From Cannabis sativa (taxonomy: Eukaryota > Streptophyta > Magnoliopsida > Rosales > Cannabaceae), in NCBI RefSeq assembly GCF_029168945.1, contig NC_083605.1, positions 20,907,280 through 20,971,279 on the forward strand: a stretch of 64,000 nucleotides of DNA, written 5' to 3'. Below are positions 12,418-26,100 of this stretch, one piece after another; within the stretch, counting starts at the first letter, position 1; each line of letters opens with the position of its first letter. The position numbers and the translations under genes were made by a program. Below the pieces are notes generated by a model, which saw only the letters and a program-made list of their open reading frames with translations, made no database searches and was not told the origin of the DNA.

Positions 12418-13715
12418 AACTCCCACTTGCACTAATATAAAACAAAAAGTGTGTTTCAAATAATCTCAACACCTTGATATACAAATCAAGTGTAGTAGTA
12501 GTAAACTCCTCGTAATAGGATGTGAAAGGTTGAATTTAAACACAACTTTTTCTCCACCATTACTCTTCCTTAATCACAAAATCATTGATAATGTGAAAAT
12601 TCTTCTCTATATGTCTACTCTCTTGGGATACTGGATTCTATACCTTTGGCAACTACTTCTTGGTTATTCAGGAAATTAACACTAGTAGTTAAGGCAATTT
12701 GGAATGATGCCAAAAATGTATAGAACTTTCCTTAGACTGAATAAGTACCTTTCCTGGAACTTTAACATTCAGTCCCTTCCTGGTAGACCTAGAGACTTCA
12801 GATAGGGTTTTACACTTCTCCAAAATCACTATTCCATCCCCAGAGTAATCACCATCTTATCAGAAAGATTTTCTAGCACAAAGGAAAATTTTGAAATCTG
12901 ATGTGGTGTAGTCTAAGAGTTTTAAACACACCCTTAAAGACTAACATATAGTTCCTCTTCTTTATCTTAAGATTTACTTGATTGTCTTCCAATGTTCTTC
13001 TCTTGGATTAATCTGATACCTACTCATTACTCCCACTCAACAGCAGGTGTCTGGTCTAAGGCATACAAAAGCATATCTAAGACCTCTCACTGTTGATTTA
13101 TGAAATTCTTTCTTGGCTTTATCTTTTCTGGAATAGTTGAAACTTTTCCTTAGATAAATAAAATCTATGTCTAAGAAGTTGTGAAGCTTCTATAGATTGC
13201 CATTAGAAAGAAAATGCTTCAGCATCTTACTAAAGTAAGTTGCTTGCATTAGAGTAAGTAATTACCACGTATACCACAAGCCATAGGTTTAGATAAACTC
13301 AAACCTATAATACTAGGAACAGGAAGTTTGGTTAAGTCCATTGAATAGACTTATTAACTAAAATTTCCTTTTATGTCCTTGTAATAGAAAAATTTAGGTT
13401 ACTCCATGTGAATGGATTAAACCATAGTTCTATTGGCTTTTCTTCTTAGTTTCTTATCTTGACAATCCATTGCTTGTTTAAACTTACAATGGATTTTAAT
13501 CACTAGTGTCTCCCATGTCATAAGAAGGTAAGTTCCTAGAAACTCTTCCACTACGACAAGGTACCGTGAATTATGTCTAAGAAAACTAAATGGTATTAAC
13601 CTCTTTGGTTGTGACAAGACAACAGAGGCAGTGGGATCATCATATGTCATATAAGATGATAGAATACTTTTGGAATCAATAAAAATATCTCCTTTATTTG
13701 CTACTTGATTTACAA
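12418..13715 (-). pseudogene. Copia RT/RNase H remnant, left arm of inverted repeat
   Basis: The minus-strand 3' internal part of family A, starting with the polypurine tract complement. It is co-linear with 3210-4500 of element B, and 12950-13690 is the inverted counterpart of 17530-18282. At 13715 it jumps directly to AT-rich leader sequence, so the integrase and upstream part are missing in this arm. Stops occur throughout. Confidence 0.7.
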
Positions 13716-15190
13716 CAAAAAATATAATTTTCCTATTTAATTAAATATATAAGAAAAATTTCAAATATTTAAGTATGATGATGAAAATCAACTTAAATAT
13801 TAATTTTCTATTTAATTAAATACACTAGAAAAATACTTCAAGCAAAAATATCATCTATCTAGATTTTCATTTGACTAATTAATTCAATTTCCAATAACAT
13901 ACTTTAATTTAATTTATTTTAAATTAATCAATAAATGAAAAAAATCATTGATTTAAGTTGATCCAAGAATTAATTAAAATAAATAATTAATTTACAACTT
14001 AATCTATTTTTCAAGATAAATTCAAAATCATCTTGCATTATGAAATGCAATTTCGAAGATTGATTAATATCTTTTCGAATATTAACTTAAAATGGAATAT
14101 TTTAGATATTTTTTTTAAGTTAATATCTTTTCGAATATTAACTTAAAATTGAATATTTATAAATTAAGTGGTTACAACTTAATTTTTGATATTTAATTAA
14201 ATTTAAATTTGAAAATATTTAAGTTCTAGATTTTTTCTAATACAACTTAAATTAGATATTTTTTCAAATTTTGTGGAAAAGATACTTAGTCAAATAAGAT
14301 ATTTTCTAGATAGTTATTTCTAGACTACTTATTATTTCTAATATTAAATAGGAAAATATTATACATTGTGAAATTAATTATTTAAATAATTGATTTTGGT
14401 ACAATTTATTTTAAGTATATTTTTTCCTAGTATTAAACTAGAGATTAATAATTAAGCCTTCTCTACACTTAATTATTTATTTCTTGAATTTAATACATTT
14501 AATTAATTTGAAAATTAAACATCTAAGTTGATTTTCATCATAATACTTAAATATTTCTTTTTCATGACACTTAATTAAATAGAAAATTATTTTTAGTTGA
14601 AATTTATTTTTTTCAACTAAATTTAAATAATTTTCAAAATATATTTTTTCTTTATTTTATTAATCAAATTTCAAAATTGCATTTCTTAAGTGCTGGAATT
14701 TCGAATTTTATTTGAAAAATAGATTAAAGTTGTAAACTATTTATTTTAATTTTGGACCAACTTAAATCAATTATTTGTTTTCATTTAATGATTAATTAAA
14801 ATAAATGAAGTAAAATATATTTTTCTTTATTTTATTAATCAATTTTCAAAATTGCATTTCATAATGCAAGATGATTTTGAATTTATCTTGAAAAATAGAT
14901 TAAGTTGTAAATTAATTATTTATTTTAATTAATTCTTGGATCAACTTAAATCAATGATTTTTTCATTTATTGATTAACTTAAAATAAATTGAATTAAAGT
15001 ATATTATTAGAAATTGAATTAATTAGTCAAAGGAAAATCTAGATAGATGATATTTTTGCTTGAAGTATTTTTCTAGTGTATTTAATTAAATTGAAAATTA
15101 ATATTTAAGTTGATTTTCATCATCATACTTAAATATTTGAAATTTTTCTTATATATTTAATTAAATAGGAAAATTATATTTTTTGTTGTA
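13716..15190. repeat. AT-rich inverted repeat core of element C
   Basis: 13716-14068 is the reverse complement of about 14835-15190 over more than 300 bases, both matching the leader of element B. Between them, about 14070-14830 is in plus orientation and carries extra direct repeats, such as ATCTTTTCGAATATTAAC occurring twice near 14070-14145. The junction of the two orientations is near 14069. No coding sequence is present. Confidence 0.65.
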
Positions 15191-15599
15191 AATTAATTAA
15201 TTAATTTTGGGCCAACATTAAATTAGAATAATTTTTCCAAGATTAATTTTTTATTTTAACATGCATTTTCGAAAATTGTGTCCTTGAATACTTTAATTTT
15301 TCGAAATGCAATATATATTTATAGAAAATTAAATTTGAGTCGTAAATTAATTTAAATTAATTTTGTAACAACTTAAATTGAATATTTTTCTAAATATTTA
15401 TTGGAAATTATTACTAAGATGGAAATAATTCATGTTATTTTCATATCCATCTAAGTAAAATTTATAAATATTAAATTAAAATTTATATTTAGAATTTTTC
15501 ATTCTAAATTAGAAATTTTAATTAAATAAATATATATTTAAAATAAATAGATTAAATAAAGAGAATCAAAGAAAATACAACTCTCTTTAAATAGTAAGC

Positions 15600-16600
15600 T
15601 TTATTATTAAGATATTCGATCTCCATTGTTAGTTTTACACCGCGTTTGTTTTAGTGAGTAATCCTCCCTAATGGAGGAACGTTCATTAGCAATTTCGCAC
15701 CGTTTAATCTCAAAAGATAAGTAGTTTGTAAGTATTTTATATGGTATGGATCACCCTAATAGTGGCGACCATATTTGACTTGCAAATTGCGATACAATTG
15801 TGTAAGCTCATAAGATAGAATTGCCTTAACTCTTGCCTAAACGGGACAACGCTGAATTCCAATCTTGATCGAATAAAAGGTTGCTAGAATGTTTAACATT
15901 TTAGATGAGCTGACAACTCTATTCAATGGATGGTAGCTTTGACTCTCGCCTAAACGGGACACTGATATCAGTTTGTTGAAAACCTTAGAAATTATTTAGG
16001 ATTGTATGTTTTAGTATTTTCACTTGTCATTCCTACTTGCTATATGTTTAATAATTTCTGAATTGTGTATGAATTTATATTGAACCATGTTATTTTCTGT
16101 TATTAAGTTGTAGCTTAATTTCGAATCTTCATTGTTGGTCTAACTTCGTTTGTTTATCTAATGAGATAAATCCCTAATAGATTTTCACCATTAGACATTC
16201 ATAATAGTGTTAGATCTCGAAAGATAAATATTGTATATGCGACATCTAGCTGTTCATCAATTGATGACACCTTAGACTAGTATTTTTACAATATGAAACA
16301 AGAAGATTATATAAATAAGATTACTTTGACTTTCGCTAATCGAAGCATTGTTGGATTCTTATTTAAACAACGAAATTATCCTAATTCCTCTTAGCTTATT
16401 CATTGCGAATTAGGTCAATAACATATCATTGGATGAATGGTCTAAAAATCATTTCATGTCATTCTATATTTTTTCTTAAGAAATTAAATGACGCATATGA
16501 TTATAATCCCGAAATTCTATTCCCAATTGATATAAAACCTTAATCTTAGAAATCTCCTACTTGTATGGGCAAATCAGACTTAGAGTTATATTAGTAGTGG
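15600..16600 (+). repeat. Family A non-coding module region, plus orientation
   Basis: The inverted counterpart of 5300-6360. It shows the CCTAATGGAGGAACG and TAATCTCAAAAGATAAG elements near 15660-15720, GACTCTCGCCTAAACGGGAC near 15940-15960, a degraded second copy near 15835, and the divergent module with ATCTCGAAAGATAAAT near 16215. No long frame is open. It lies just upstream of the pre-integrase relic. Confidence 0.55.
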
Positions 16601-16849
16601 TGGTCCAAGATAGAATTACTCATTATATTTGGTTGAATTTAAGTCTTTGACTTTAATTTTAGAATCCAAACAGAAATTTTCTTATATTTCTATTTCCAGG
16701 AAGCAATACAGTTACACTTTCCAAGTGTTCAATATCCATCTTCTATTAATGGATTCAAACTGTATGGAATATGAGTTTGGTATTCTGTGACCAGGATCCA
16801 CTTGCACTATTCTAAGAACTCTTTGATGTAACTAAACCTAAGTCATCAA

Positions 16850-17530
16850 AACGACACAACCACATTTTTATTAATCTATGGCATTTGTATCTTGTTCATA
16901 GTGGATTTGACAAGATCAATCTCTGCAAAGAGTTAATATGCCTATATCCACTGAAAGTAGTTCATCTCATTCGCAGATGGATGTACATTCCGGGGTGGAT
17001 ATGAGTTTTTTGTTGTATTCTAAAAACGATAACTCTAGGTATACCTTTTAGCAAGAAATTTGAAATGTTTGAAAAATTTCATTAATTTCTAGCAATGGTT
17101 AAAACCATTAAGGTAAGTGGTTAAAGATCTTGCGAACTGATAAGGGTGGAGAAATAGTTAGTAGATATGCAGTTCAAAGATCATTAATTTGATTTTTGAA
17201 TTATATCCAAACTTACCTCCCCAGAAATTTCGAGTTGCATGTTGATGATTAGTTACTAGTCGTTGCCTAAATCCTTCTATGGTAATACAATTTCAGAATG
17301 ATGTAATGGTTGTATACTTAATGTAAATCATTACTAGATTCATAGATGACCTAATCAAAATCTTAAGAAAAGCTAGAACTGTTAACCATGGTTTGTTAGC
17401 TATTCTAAGTGATTAGGGGTGGACCATCCCATTGTCAATAGATAAGAAAGTGTTTGTTCAAACAAATACTACTTTTCTAAGAAAATGACTAAGTCTGAAA
17501 AATCAAGTAGCAAACAAAGGAGATATTTAA
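16850..17530 (+). pseudogene. Copia pre-integrase and integrase remnant, right arm
   Basis: Frames read INLWHLYLVHSGFDKINL (about 16869-16922) and, near 17120-17150, a WLKILRTDKGGE-type sequence with one frameshift. Further on, fragments like the MLMISYS and VFVSTNATFLEED regions of copia polyproteins can be followed to about 17500. In-frame stops are frequent, so this is a fossil. Confidence 0.65.
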
Positions 17531-18282
17531 TTCTTGATTCCAAAAGTGTTCTATCATCCTACATATGATGATCCCACTGCCTCTGTTGTCTTGTCACAAC
17601 CGAAGAGATCAATACCATTTAGTTTTCTTAGACATAATTCACGGTACCTTGTCGTAGTGGGAGAGTTTCTAGGAACTCACCTTCTTATGACTTGGGAGAC
17701 ACTAGTGATTAAAATCCATTGTGAGTTTAAACAAGTAATGGATTGTCAAGATAAGAAACTAAGAAGAAAGCCAAAAGAAATATGGTTTAATCCACTCACA
17801 TGGAATAACCTAAAGTTTTCTATTACAAGGACATAAAAGGAAATTTTCTTTTATAAGTCCATTCAATAGACTTAACAAAGCTTCTTGTTCCTAGTATTAT
17901 AGGTTTGAGTTTATCCAAACCTATGGCTTGTGGTATACCTGGTAATTACTTACTCTAATGCAAGAAACTTACTTTAGTAAGATGCTGAAGCATTTTCTTT
18001 CTAATGGCAATCTATAGAAGCTTCACAACTTCTTAGGCATAGATTTTATTTATCTAAGGAAAAATCTCAACTATTCCAGAAAAGATAAAGCTATGAAAGA
18101 ATTTCTTATATCAACAGTGAGAGGTCTTAGATATGCTTTTGTATGCCTTAGACCAGACACCTGCTGTTGAGTGGGAGTAATAAGTAGGTATCAGATTAAT
18201 CCAGGAGAAGAACATTGGAAGACAATCAAGTAAATCCTAAGATTAAGAAGAGGAACTATATGTTAGTCTATAAGGGTGTGTT
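17530..18282 (+). pseudogene. Copia reverse transcriptase remnant, right arm
   Basis: The longest open piece (100 codons, 17534-17836) shows no clear motif in that frame. Across frames, the end of the region (about 18130-18280) reads as a degraded RT C-terminus: TRHLLLS (for TRPDxxxxVG), then ED.QVNPKIKKRNYMLVYKG, corresponding to the AVKWILRYLKxTKDYMLVY segment. It breaks off at 18282 into LTR sequence of the opposite orientation. Confidence 0.6.
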
Positions 18283-18603
18283 TAACCAATGCTCTGGAAA
18301 GAACATAGCATTTCTCCAAATGCAAGTAAACTCTGTTGTAGATTATCATATCAGTAAAACCCTGTGTCTGATAAATCTAGGAAACTTTATTCACATAGTC
18401 ATGTTTACTTTCCAATGTGTTGACAGCACAATAAACAGGATCAAGTATGTGAAAAGGGTTTCAGATGAATTTTTAAATTATGTACACATAATCATGAAAT
18501 AAATCATGTGAGCCATGCAACATTAAATGTTATTTCTAATCTATATTAGTAAGTAAATCTGATTATATTGAAATGAGTTTTATTTAGGGCATAAAACCCA
18601 ACA
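18281..18603 (-). repeat. Family A LTR fragment, minus
   Basis: About 320 bases matching the first part of the family A LTR on the minus strand, ending CCCAACA at 18603. It directly abuts plus-orientation internal sequence on its left and a WD40 exon fragment on its right. Confidence 0.8.
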
Positions 18604-18730
18604 TGGACACGCTGGTCCAAGTTTGGGACTTGAGAACTGGGGAGAAGGTCCACACTCTAAAGAGCCATGAGTTGCAAGTCACGGGTCTTGCGTTGGACAA
18701 CGACGACATTGTATCATCCTCAGTCAATTG
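18604..18730 (+). pseudogene. WD40-repeat protein exon fragment
   Basis: The frame from 18603 reads DTLVQVWDLRTGEKVHTL, then LQVTGLALDNDDIVSSSVNW. This is one WD40 blade ending in WD and the start of the next. The frame stays open until a consensus donor site (AATTG/GTAACT) at 18730/18731, so it looks like a real exon. Its 5' side is cut by the LTR end at 18603, and no further exon is recognisable downstream before the PIF element. It is either a stranded exon of a disrupted host gene or a captured gene fragment. The parent gene is not identified. Confidence 0.65.
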
Positions 18731-19571
18731 GTAACTGCTTTTTGTTTTTCCGTTTACATTAGTTGGCGCTGTGCACCTTTGATAGTGAATTTCATTGTTG
18801 TTGATGATACTTTAAAAAAACATGTTTTTTCCCCCTATGTTTGAATTAGAATTTTTGTTAAGTTAACCTGGTATTGGATGAGTCTATCTTTGTCCCAATT
18901 TTAAAATGGCAGATGAAGAAGAAGAAGAAGGGCAGAAGGGTTAGGGGGTTCTGTCGAGAAGAAAGAGAAAGGGAAAGAGGTTCTGTCGAGAAGAAAGAGA
19001 AAGAAAAAGACTTTTTTTTTTTATTTTTATAAATTGTTTTTTTTTTAATTTTTAAATTATTTATAATTATTTTTTAAAATTAAAATTACGTGGATCACTA
19101 AAAATTTACCACGTTTACAAGTATGTACACGTGGACAGTCCACCGTTGCACTTAACTTTAGTTTTTAGACGGAGGGGTACAGAGCAAAACGGAACCAGAG
19201 TTTAGATAGTTATGCCGCTAAAATTTCAGTGTTTGTGGTTAACTGTTACAAACCTAAAAGTTAGGGTGGTTTAGCCGCCAATTTCCCTAAAAATAACATC
19301 AAAATAATAACAAAAAATAACATACAGATAACAAAAAATCAACAACAAATTAACAAGAGTTCAACATAAAAAGACCGTATTTTCTGTAAATAAAATTATA
19401 AAAAATCGTAAAAATGTTTAAAATTCTGTGAAATCGTATTTTTGTATTTTTTTGTTGTTTTTGTGTATTTGTGAAATAATCCCTAAAAGAAGAGTATGAA
19501 AAGACGAACATCAAGTGAATGAAGGGAGATGGTCAATAATTTAAACAAAGCAATTTTGTTAAAAAAGCTTA
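18731..19571. other. Non-coding spacer with GA-rich direct repeat
   Basis: Begins as the presumptive intron after the WD40 exon. It holds a GA-rich patch with two copies of GTTCTGTCGAGAAGAAAGAG (about 18949 and 18981), long T runs, and a segment ending TTTAGCCGCCAATTTCCC (about 19271-19288) that resembles the terminus of a small repeat. No gene was seen. Confidence 0.4.
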
Positions 19572-20179
19572 GAGCATGTTTGGCATCATATTAAAGAACA
19601 TTTTTGTGTTTTAAAACAAAACATTATTTTTTAAAAACAAGGTATGTATTTGGCCAAGTATTTTACAATCAATTTTTTAAATGCAGAGTTAAAGAAAATA
19701 AAAATTATAAAAATACTCCTAACTTATTTTTAGAAAACAATATTTTGTTTTGTTTTTTTTTTTTTAATTTTCTCTTTCAAAGAACGATGCACCATCCAAC
19801 TCTCCACTTGGCCTTCGATAACCTGTTGGGCGGCTAGGGTTTCAGCTGCTACAGAGAAGATTGGGAGCCAAGTTCTTAAGATTATCATCAAGAAGTAATC
19901 CCTCTTCTTCCTTTTTGTGTTTGATATTAAAGATTGATTTCGTATTTAGGTTTTGCATTGAAATGGATTATATATATGTATATATATTATTAGATTTGTG
20001 TTACTGTCTGTCCTTCATTTTGTTCTTGATATTTATGGTTTTAATTTGTATCCTTTAACTGGAGATAATTTGCAGTACTGATTTTGCTCAATTTTTGATT
20101 ACTTTTTTTTTTTTGGGTTGGGGGGTGGGGGGTTTCAACTTCTTATTCTTCTTTTGGAGTATTTGAGTTATGTGGGTAT

Positions 20180-21175
<996 letters not shown>

Positions 21176-21589
21176 AGCGTTTGAGTAAAATGAGCATGTT
21201 GAGCTGATTAGTTGAGCTAAAATTTCTTAGTGGATCTGCTATTTCTTCTCTGGAACTTGTTGAAATTTTGGGTTTTATTTTTCTTTTTTTTTTTCACATC
21301 AAAGTTTGCAATTTCTCTCTCAATATCATACAAGTGAACTTCGTGTCTCTATTATTGAACATTTGTTTATAGAGTGAAAGATGGGAAGATGAACATTTGT
21401 ATGTTTGTGTTGTTTTCTCAATCCTAATTATGTCTAAGATACTTACCAATGGCATGTGTTTTCTTTAAACTATTTCAGTTATTTTTTTACATGTTACGGT
21501 TTGCTGTTAAAAAGTTGTTTGATGCAATTATGATAAACTAGTTATAGAAAAAATAAAAGGGTCATTTAATTTTGTGCTAGATCTGAAAC

Positions 21590-22566
21590 ATGGCCACTGA
21601 AAGTGTAGAGATTGATGATGCTTGTTTATGGGGACCAACTATAGAAAATATTTTTATAGATATCATGGTCAATGAAGTGAATAAAAGAAATATGAAAAAT
21701 GGTCAATTTAGCTCAAAGTTATGGAAGAAAATTCTTGAGAACTTGCAACGCAAAAGTAAGTAAAATTACTCAATGAAACAAGTTAAGCAAGAGTTCAATA
21801 CGTTACGTACTAAGTATCATGAGTTTAATGAGTTACAAAAACACACTGGATTTGGATGGGATGGTGCAACACAGACTGTGGTTGCTCCAAATGAAATATG
21901 GGAGAATTATCTAAGGATAAGAATTAATTTAGTCAATTTTTTATTTAGATAGTCTTAAATAAAGTTGATAAAAATAGTTTTCTTTTTTATTATAGGCACA
22001 CCCAAAGGCGACACTCTATCGCAAGACAGGATGTGATCATTATGTATTAGAAATAATTTTTAGTAAGTTTACTGCTAGTGGTAAATTCCATCGGTCTGCT
22101 GCTTTAGGTCCACCAAACACCGATGCTGAAAAAGAAATTGAAAATGAATCTGAGCACATAGGCCTGAATGACATTGATGATAGTGCTAGTTGTATGGGCA
22201 CTCGACTTATTGATGAAGTTTTTGAAAGCGAAACAAAAACCTCTGTAACAAGTATAGAGCGAAAAGCTAAAAGACAAAGATCAAAACAAATGAGTGTTGG
22301 AATTGTCGCTTGGACGGAAGTAACTAAAGTAAGAGTAGAGACAACTTTAGCTAAAGCTGGAAAAAACAAAGATGCAATTGAAGGGAAAAGTGAAAATGAT
22401 GAGTTTTCTGTCACAAAATGTATGCAAGTAACTTGAAGGAATAGAAGGAGTTAGTGATGATGCCTGCATGAAAGTTGTGGAGAAGTTGCATAATTTTGTT
22501 TGGAGAGAGACCTTTATTAAAATTTTTACTCTTAGAAGGAGAGCTTCGCTGGATAGATTAGTTTAA
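21590..22566 (+). pseudogene. PIF/Harbinger ORF1, Myb/SANT-like DNA-binding protein
   Basis: The start reads MATESVEIDDACLWGPTIEN, followed by SSKLWKKILENLQ, then KQVKQEFNTLRTKYHEFNEL, TGFGWDG, and IWENYLR. After a probable intron (about 21918-21995, ending TTATTATAG) it continues AHPKATLYRKTGCDHYVLEI. This is the Myb_DNA-bind_3 type domain of the accessory protein that works with PIF transposase in DNA binding and nuclear import (family knowledge). Then follow an acidic linker and a basic tail (RKAKRQRSKQ). Breaks: a stop/frameshift near 21759 and a frameshift near 22435. After the latter, the other frame continues GIEGVSDDACMKVVEKL to a stop at 22564-22566. Confidence 0.75.
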
Positions 22567-22751
22567 TAATTGATATTAGGATATTTGATAATGGAGCTGA
22601 GTTCTAGTTTTATGTGTGATTAACATTATTTCAATATGTTATACTAAGATAATCAAGTAAAGACTTTGTTATAAACTTTATATATACGTTTTTTTTCTTC
22701 GTTTTTTAAAGTAATTATGTATGTCAATATAATTTTTGCAGGACTAATCAA

Positions 22752-23137
22752 ATGGAGGACTCTAGCTAATCTTCTTCTTTAGAAAATGATTTTGATGACT
22801 TCACATATTTCTTAATGTTATACTTTTTAAATGATTATAATGAGACATTTAATGAAAAAGTTCTTCAAAGAACAAGATTTTGTCAAAGAGTTATTAGGTG
22901 GTCACGAGAGAATATGTTATAAATTATTACGGATGGATAAAAATGTATTTATTGAGTTGTGTACTTGTCTAAAACAAAAAAAATTACATTAAGGACACGC
23001 GAGAGATTAAAGTTGAAGAGGCAATGACTATCTTTCTTATAATTGTTAGGCAAAATATGGGCATGAGATTTATAGCTGACCGATTTCAACATTCACTTGA
23101 AACTATTGATAGGCACTTCCATTCAACATTGAAGGTA
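22752..23137 (+). pseudogene. PIF/Harbinger transposase, N-terminal part
   Basis: Begins MEDSS then a stop, then SSSLENDFDDFTYFL. Broken frames continue RFCQRVIRWSREN, LLRMDKNVFIELCTCLKQ, IKDTREIKVEEAMTIFLIIV and MGMRFIADRFQHSLETIDRH. This is the helical N-terminal region found in plant PIF transposases ahead of the DDE domain. There are several stops and frameshifts. The gene is cut at 23138-23142 by an LTR insertion with target duplication ATATG and resumes at 26877. Confidence 0.75.
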
Positions 23138-23142
23138 ATATG

Positions 23143-26100
23143 TGTTGGGTTTTGTGCCCTAAATAAAATCCATTTCAAAATAATCAAATTTACTAATTAA
23201 TATAGATCATAAATAACATTTTATGTTGCATGGTTCACGTGATTTATTTCATGATTATATACATATAATGTATGAATTCTATTTAAGTCCAGAACATATC
23301 AATTTGTTAATGATTATAGTGTTGTCAACACAGTGGAATATAATCTTAATTATATGTTCGAAAGTTTATTCCCTGATTTGTCAGTTCACTGGATTTAGAC
23401 TGGCATGACAATCAGCGATAGGTATGCTTACAACTTGGATAAGTGTTATGTCCTTTCCAGGGCATTGGCAAAGTTTACCAGTATCGGATGTATGGAGTAT
23501 ACATTGGAAGCAACCGATATTGAACTTTGATTAGATGTATTAAATTTACCGTAATATCTATTCAATTCAATATCACCTAGTTGATCCTAGATCAAATGAT
23601 CTTAATCCTGAAATGTTTAGGTTCGATCTCAAGAGTATTATACATGTTCTTTGATTTGTCAGTTAAGCCTACTTTTGGGTCAGGGTAGTGCAATTGAGTG
23701 GGAGCGCTAATCATAGACATGGAATCTATAACTTCTATAGGTATTTAGAAGTGAAACGATGATTTCCTTTGAGCTAGCTAAATAGAGATAAATGATACAG
23801 CGCTCATTTTAGTGACTATATTAGTTCACTATAATATCATTTATAGGTGGCAAGTGTTTTAAGGATAAAATACATTTAAGGGTATAACGGTAATTTTATC
23901 CCTATGCAATGTAGATTATATATAGAGGATCATTGATTATTAGGATTATAACAATGGATAATTAATAGCGCATCTATATCGTGGAACATATAGAACAATC
24001 TATATGACTAAGAGTGCAATTCCAAGTTCTATGCGTGGATGCAACAAGGAATTAATAAGTCAGTAAATTTACTTGGTAAATTCTAGGACTGCTTATTGGA
24101 AGCTCGGTTATATAGGCCCATGATCCCCATACTAGTTGAGACCTGTTGGGTTTTATGCCCTAAATAAAACTCCATTTCAATGTAATCCATTTTTATTCAA
24201 TATCAATAGAGAAACAGAAGTATTTTTCATTCATTTGTATGTTTTGGTTCATCTTATCAATTGCTTGTCTATTTGATTTATAAATTCATCCAAACCCTTT
24301 TCACATACTTGATCCTGTTTATTGTGTTGTCAACACAGTGGAAAGTAAACATGACTATGTGATTAAAGATTCCTAGATTTATCAGAACACTAGGGTTTTA
24401 CTGATATGACAATCTACAACAGAGTTTACTTGCATTTGGAGAAATGCTATGTTCTTTCCAGAGCATTGGTTAAAGTAAAGCTTGGGTTGGATGCATGGAG
24501 TATGCATCGGAAGGGACCGATATTGAACTTTGACATAGATTTATTAAACTTACCGTAATATTTATTCAAGTCAATATTGCCTAGTTGATCCTAGATCAAA
24601 TGATCTTAATCCTGATATGATTAGGTTCAATCTCAAGAGTGTTATTCGTATTCTTTGATTTGTTAGTTAAGCCTACTTTTGGGTCAGGGTGATACGTACA
24701 TTTTGGGAACACGGTAGTGCAATTGAGTGGGGGCGCTAACATAAATATGGAATCTATAGCTTCTATCTGGTAAATAGAAAGTAAAGGATGATTTCCTTCG
24801 AGCTTGACCAAATGGAAATAAATGGTGGAGTACTGATTTCACTTAGCTGAAATATCATTTATACGGGGTTAAGTGTTTTAAGGATAAAATACATTGTAGG
24901 GTGTTACGGTAATCTAATCCCTTTACAGTGTAGATCATCTATATAGAGGATCGTTGATCAAATTAGGATTATAACAATGGATAACTAATGATGTGTCTAT
25001 ATGGTGTAACATATAGAGCGTTCTATATACTGAGAGTGCAATTCTAAGTTCTATGCATGGATTCAACGAAGAATTAATAAGTCAGTGAATTTAGGATGTA
25101 AATTCTTGATCTGCTTATTGGAAGCTCGGATATATAGACCCATGGTCCCCCACTAGTTGAGACAATATTACTTGTAAGACTCATTTAATTGGTTTTGATT
25201 AATCAATTATAATTCTAAATTTAGACTATGTCTATTTGTGAATTTTTCACTAAGCAAGGGCGAAACTGTAAAGAAAGAGTTTTTAGGGTATATTTGGTAA
25301 TTAAGATACTTTGTTTGGTCTAATTAATAAATATGATAAATGACAATATTATTTAATAATTATTTATAGTTATTAAATAGTTGAAATTGACATTTAAATG
25401 GTTGAATTTGAAAATTGGCGTTTTTGAGAAAATGAGATGCAGAAATGATAAAAATGCAAAATTGCAAAAGTGAGGCCTAAGTCCACTAAGCCACGGCTAG
25501 CCACCTTTGTAGGCTTTATCATTTAATATTTTCATTATTTTAATGCCAAATAATTCAAACGTAACCCTATGTGGCATGCTATAAATAGATAGTGATGGCT
25601 TCAGGAAAAAGTGACTTTTGCATCTTGTTTCCTTCAGAGAAAAACCTGAGCCTTCACTCTAAACCTAGCCGCCACTCTCCTTTCTTCTTCTTCATTGAAT
25701 GTTTCGAACCCACTTAGTGATAGAGTAGTGCCCACACACAGCAAGTACTACCTCAATCATAGTGAGGAAGATCGTGAAGAAAGAAATTCAACAAGAAGGA
25801 CATTCGGGCTCAGATCTTGATAATACTCTGCGACAGAAAGGATACAAGGGTTAGAGATCTGAGTGGAAGGAGACATATTATTCCGCTGCACCCAATGTAA
25901 GGTTTCTCATACTTTATATGTGTTTAGATATAATCGTTCTAGAAGTTCATATTTAGGATGTTAATAAACATACTTGTGAGTAGATCTAAGATCCTGGTAA
26001 AATAATTTCCAACAAGACCATACTGCTTGTAAGACTCATTTAATTGATTTTAATTAATCAATTATAATTCTAAAATTAGACTATGTCTAGTTTATGAATT

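Larger units (their letters stand above)
9839..18603 (-). mobile_element. Family A copia element C, rearranged
   Basis: Bounded on the left by a chimeric LTR and on the right by a 323-base LTR fragment, both on the minus strand. Inside, 12418-14068 is in minus orientation but about 14100-18282 is in plus orientation, so the internal region is a head-to-head composite. No matching target duplication flanks the outer ends (GAGAG on the left, TGGAC on the right). This fits rearrangement and not a clean insertion. Confidence 0.6.

Noticed and set aside
22040..22414. 124-codon minus-strand ORF
   Set aside because: It is the shadow of the Myb/SANT-like ORF1 on the plus strand, whose protein motifs are clear.
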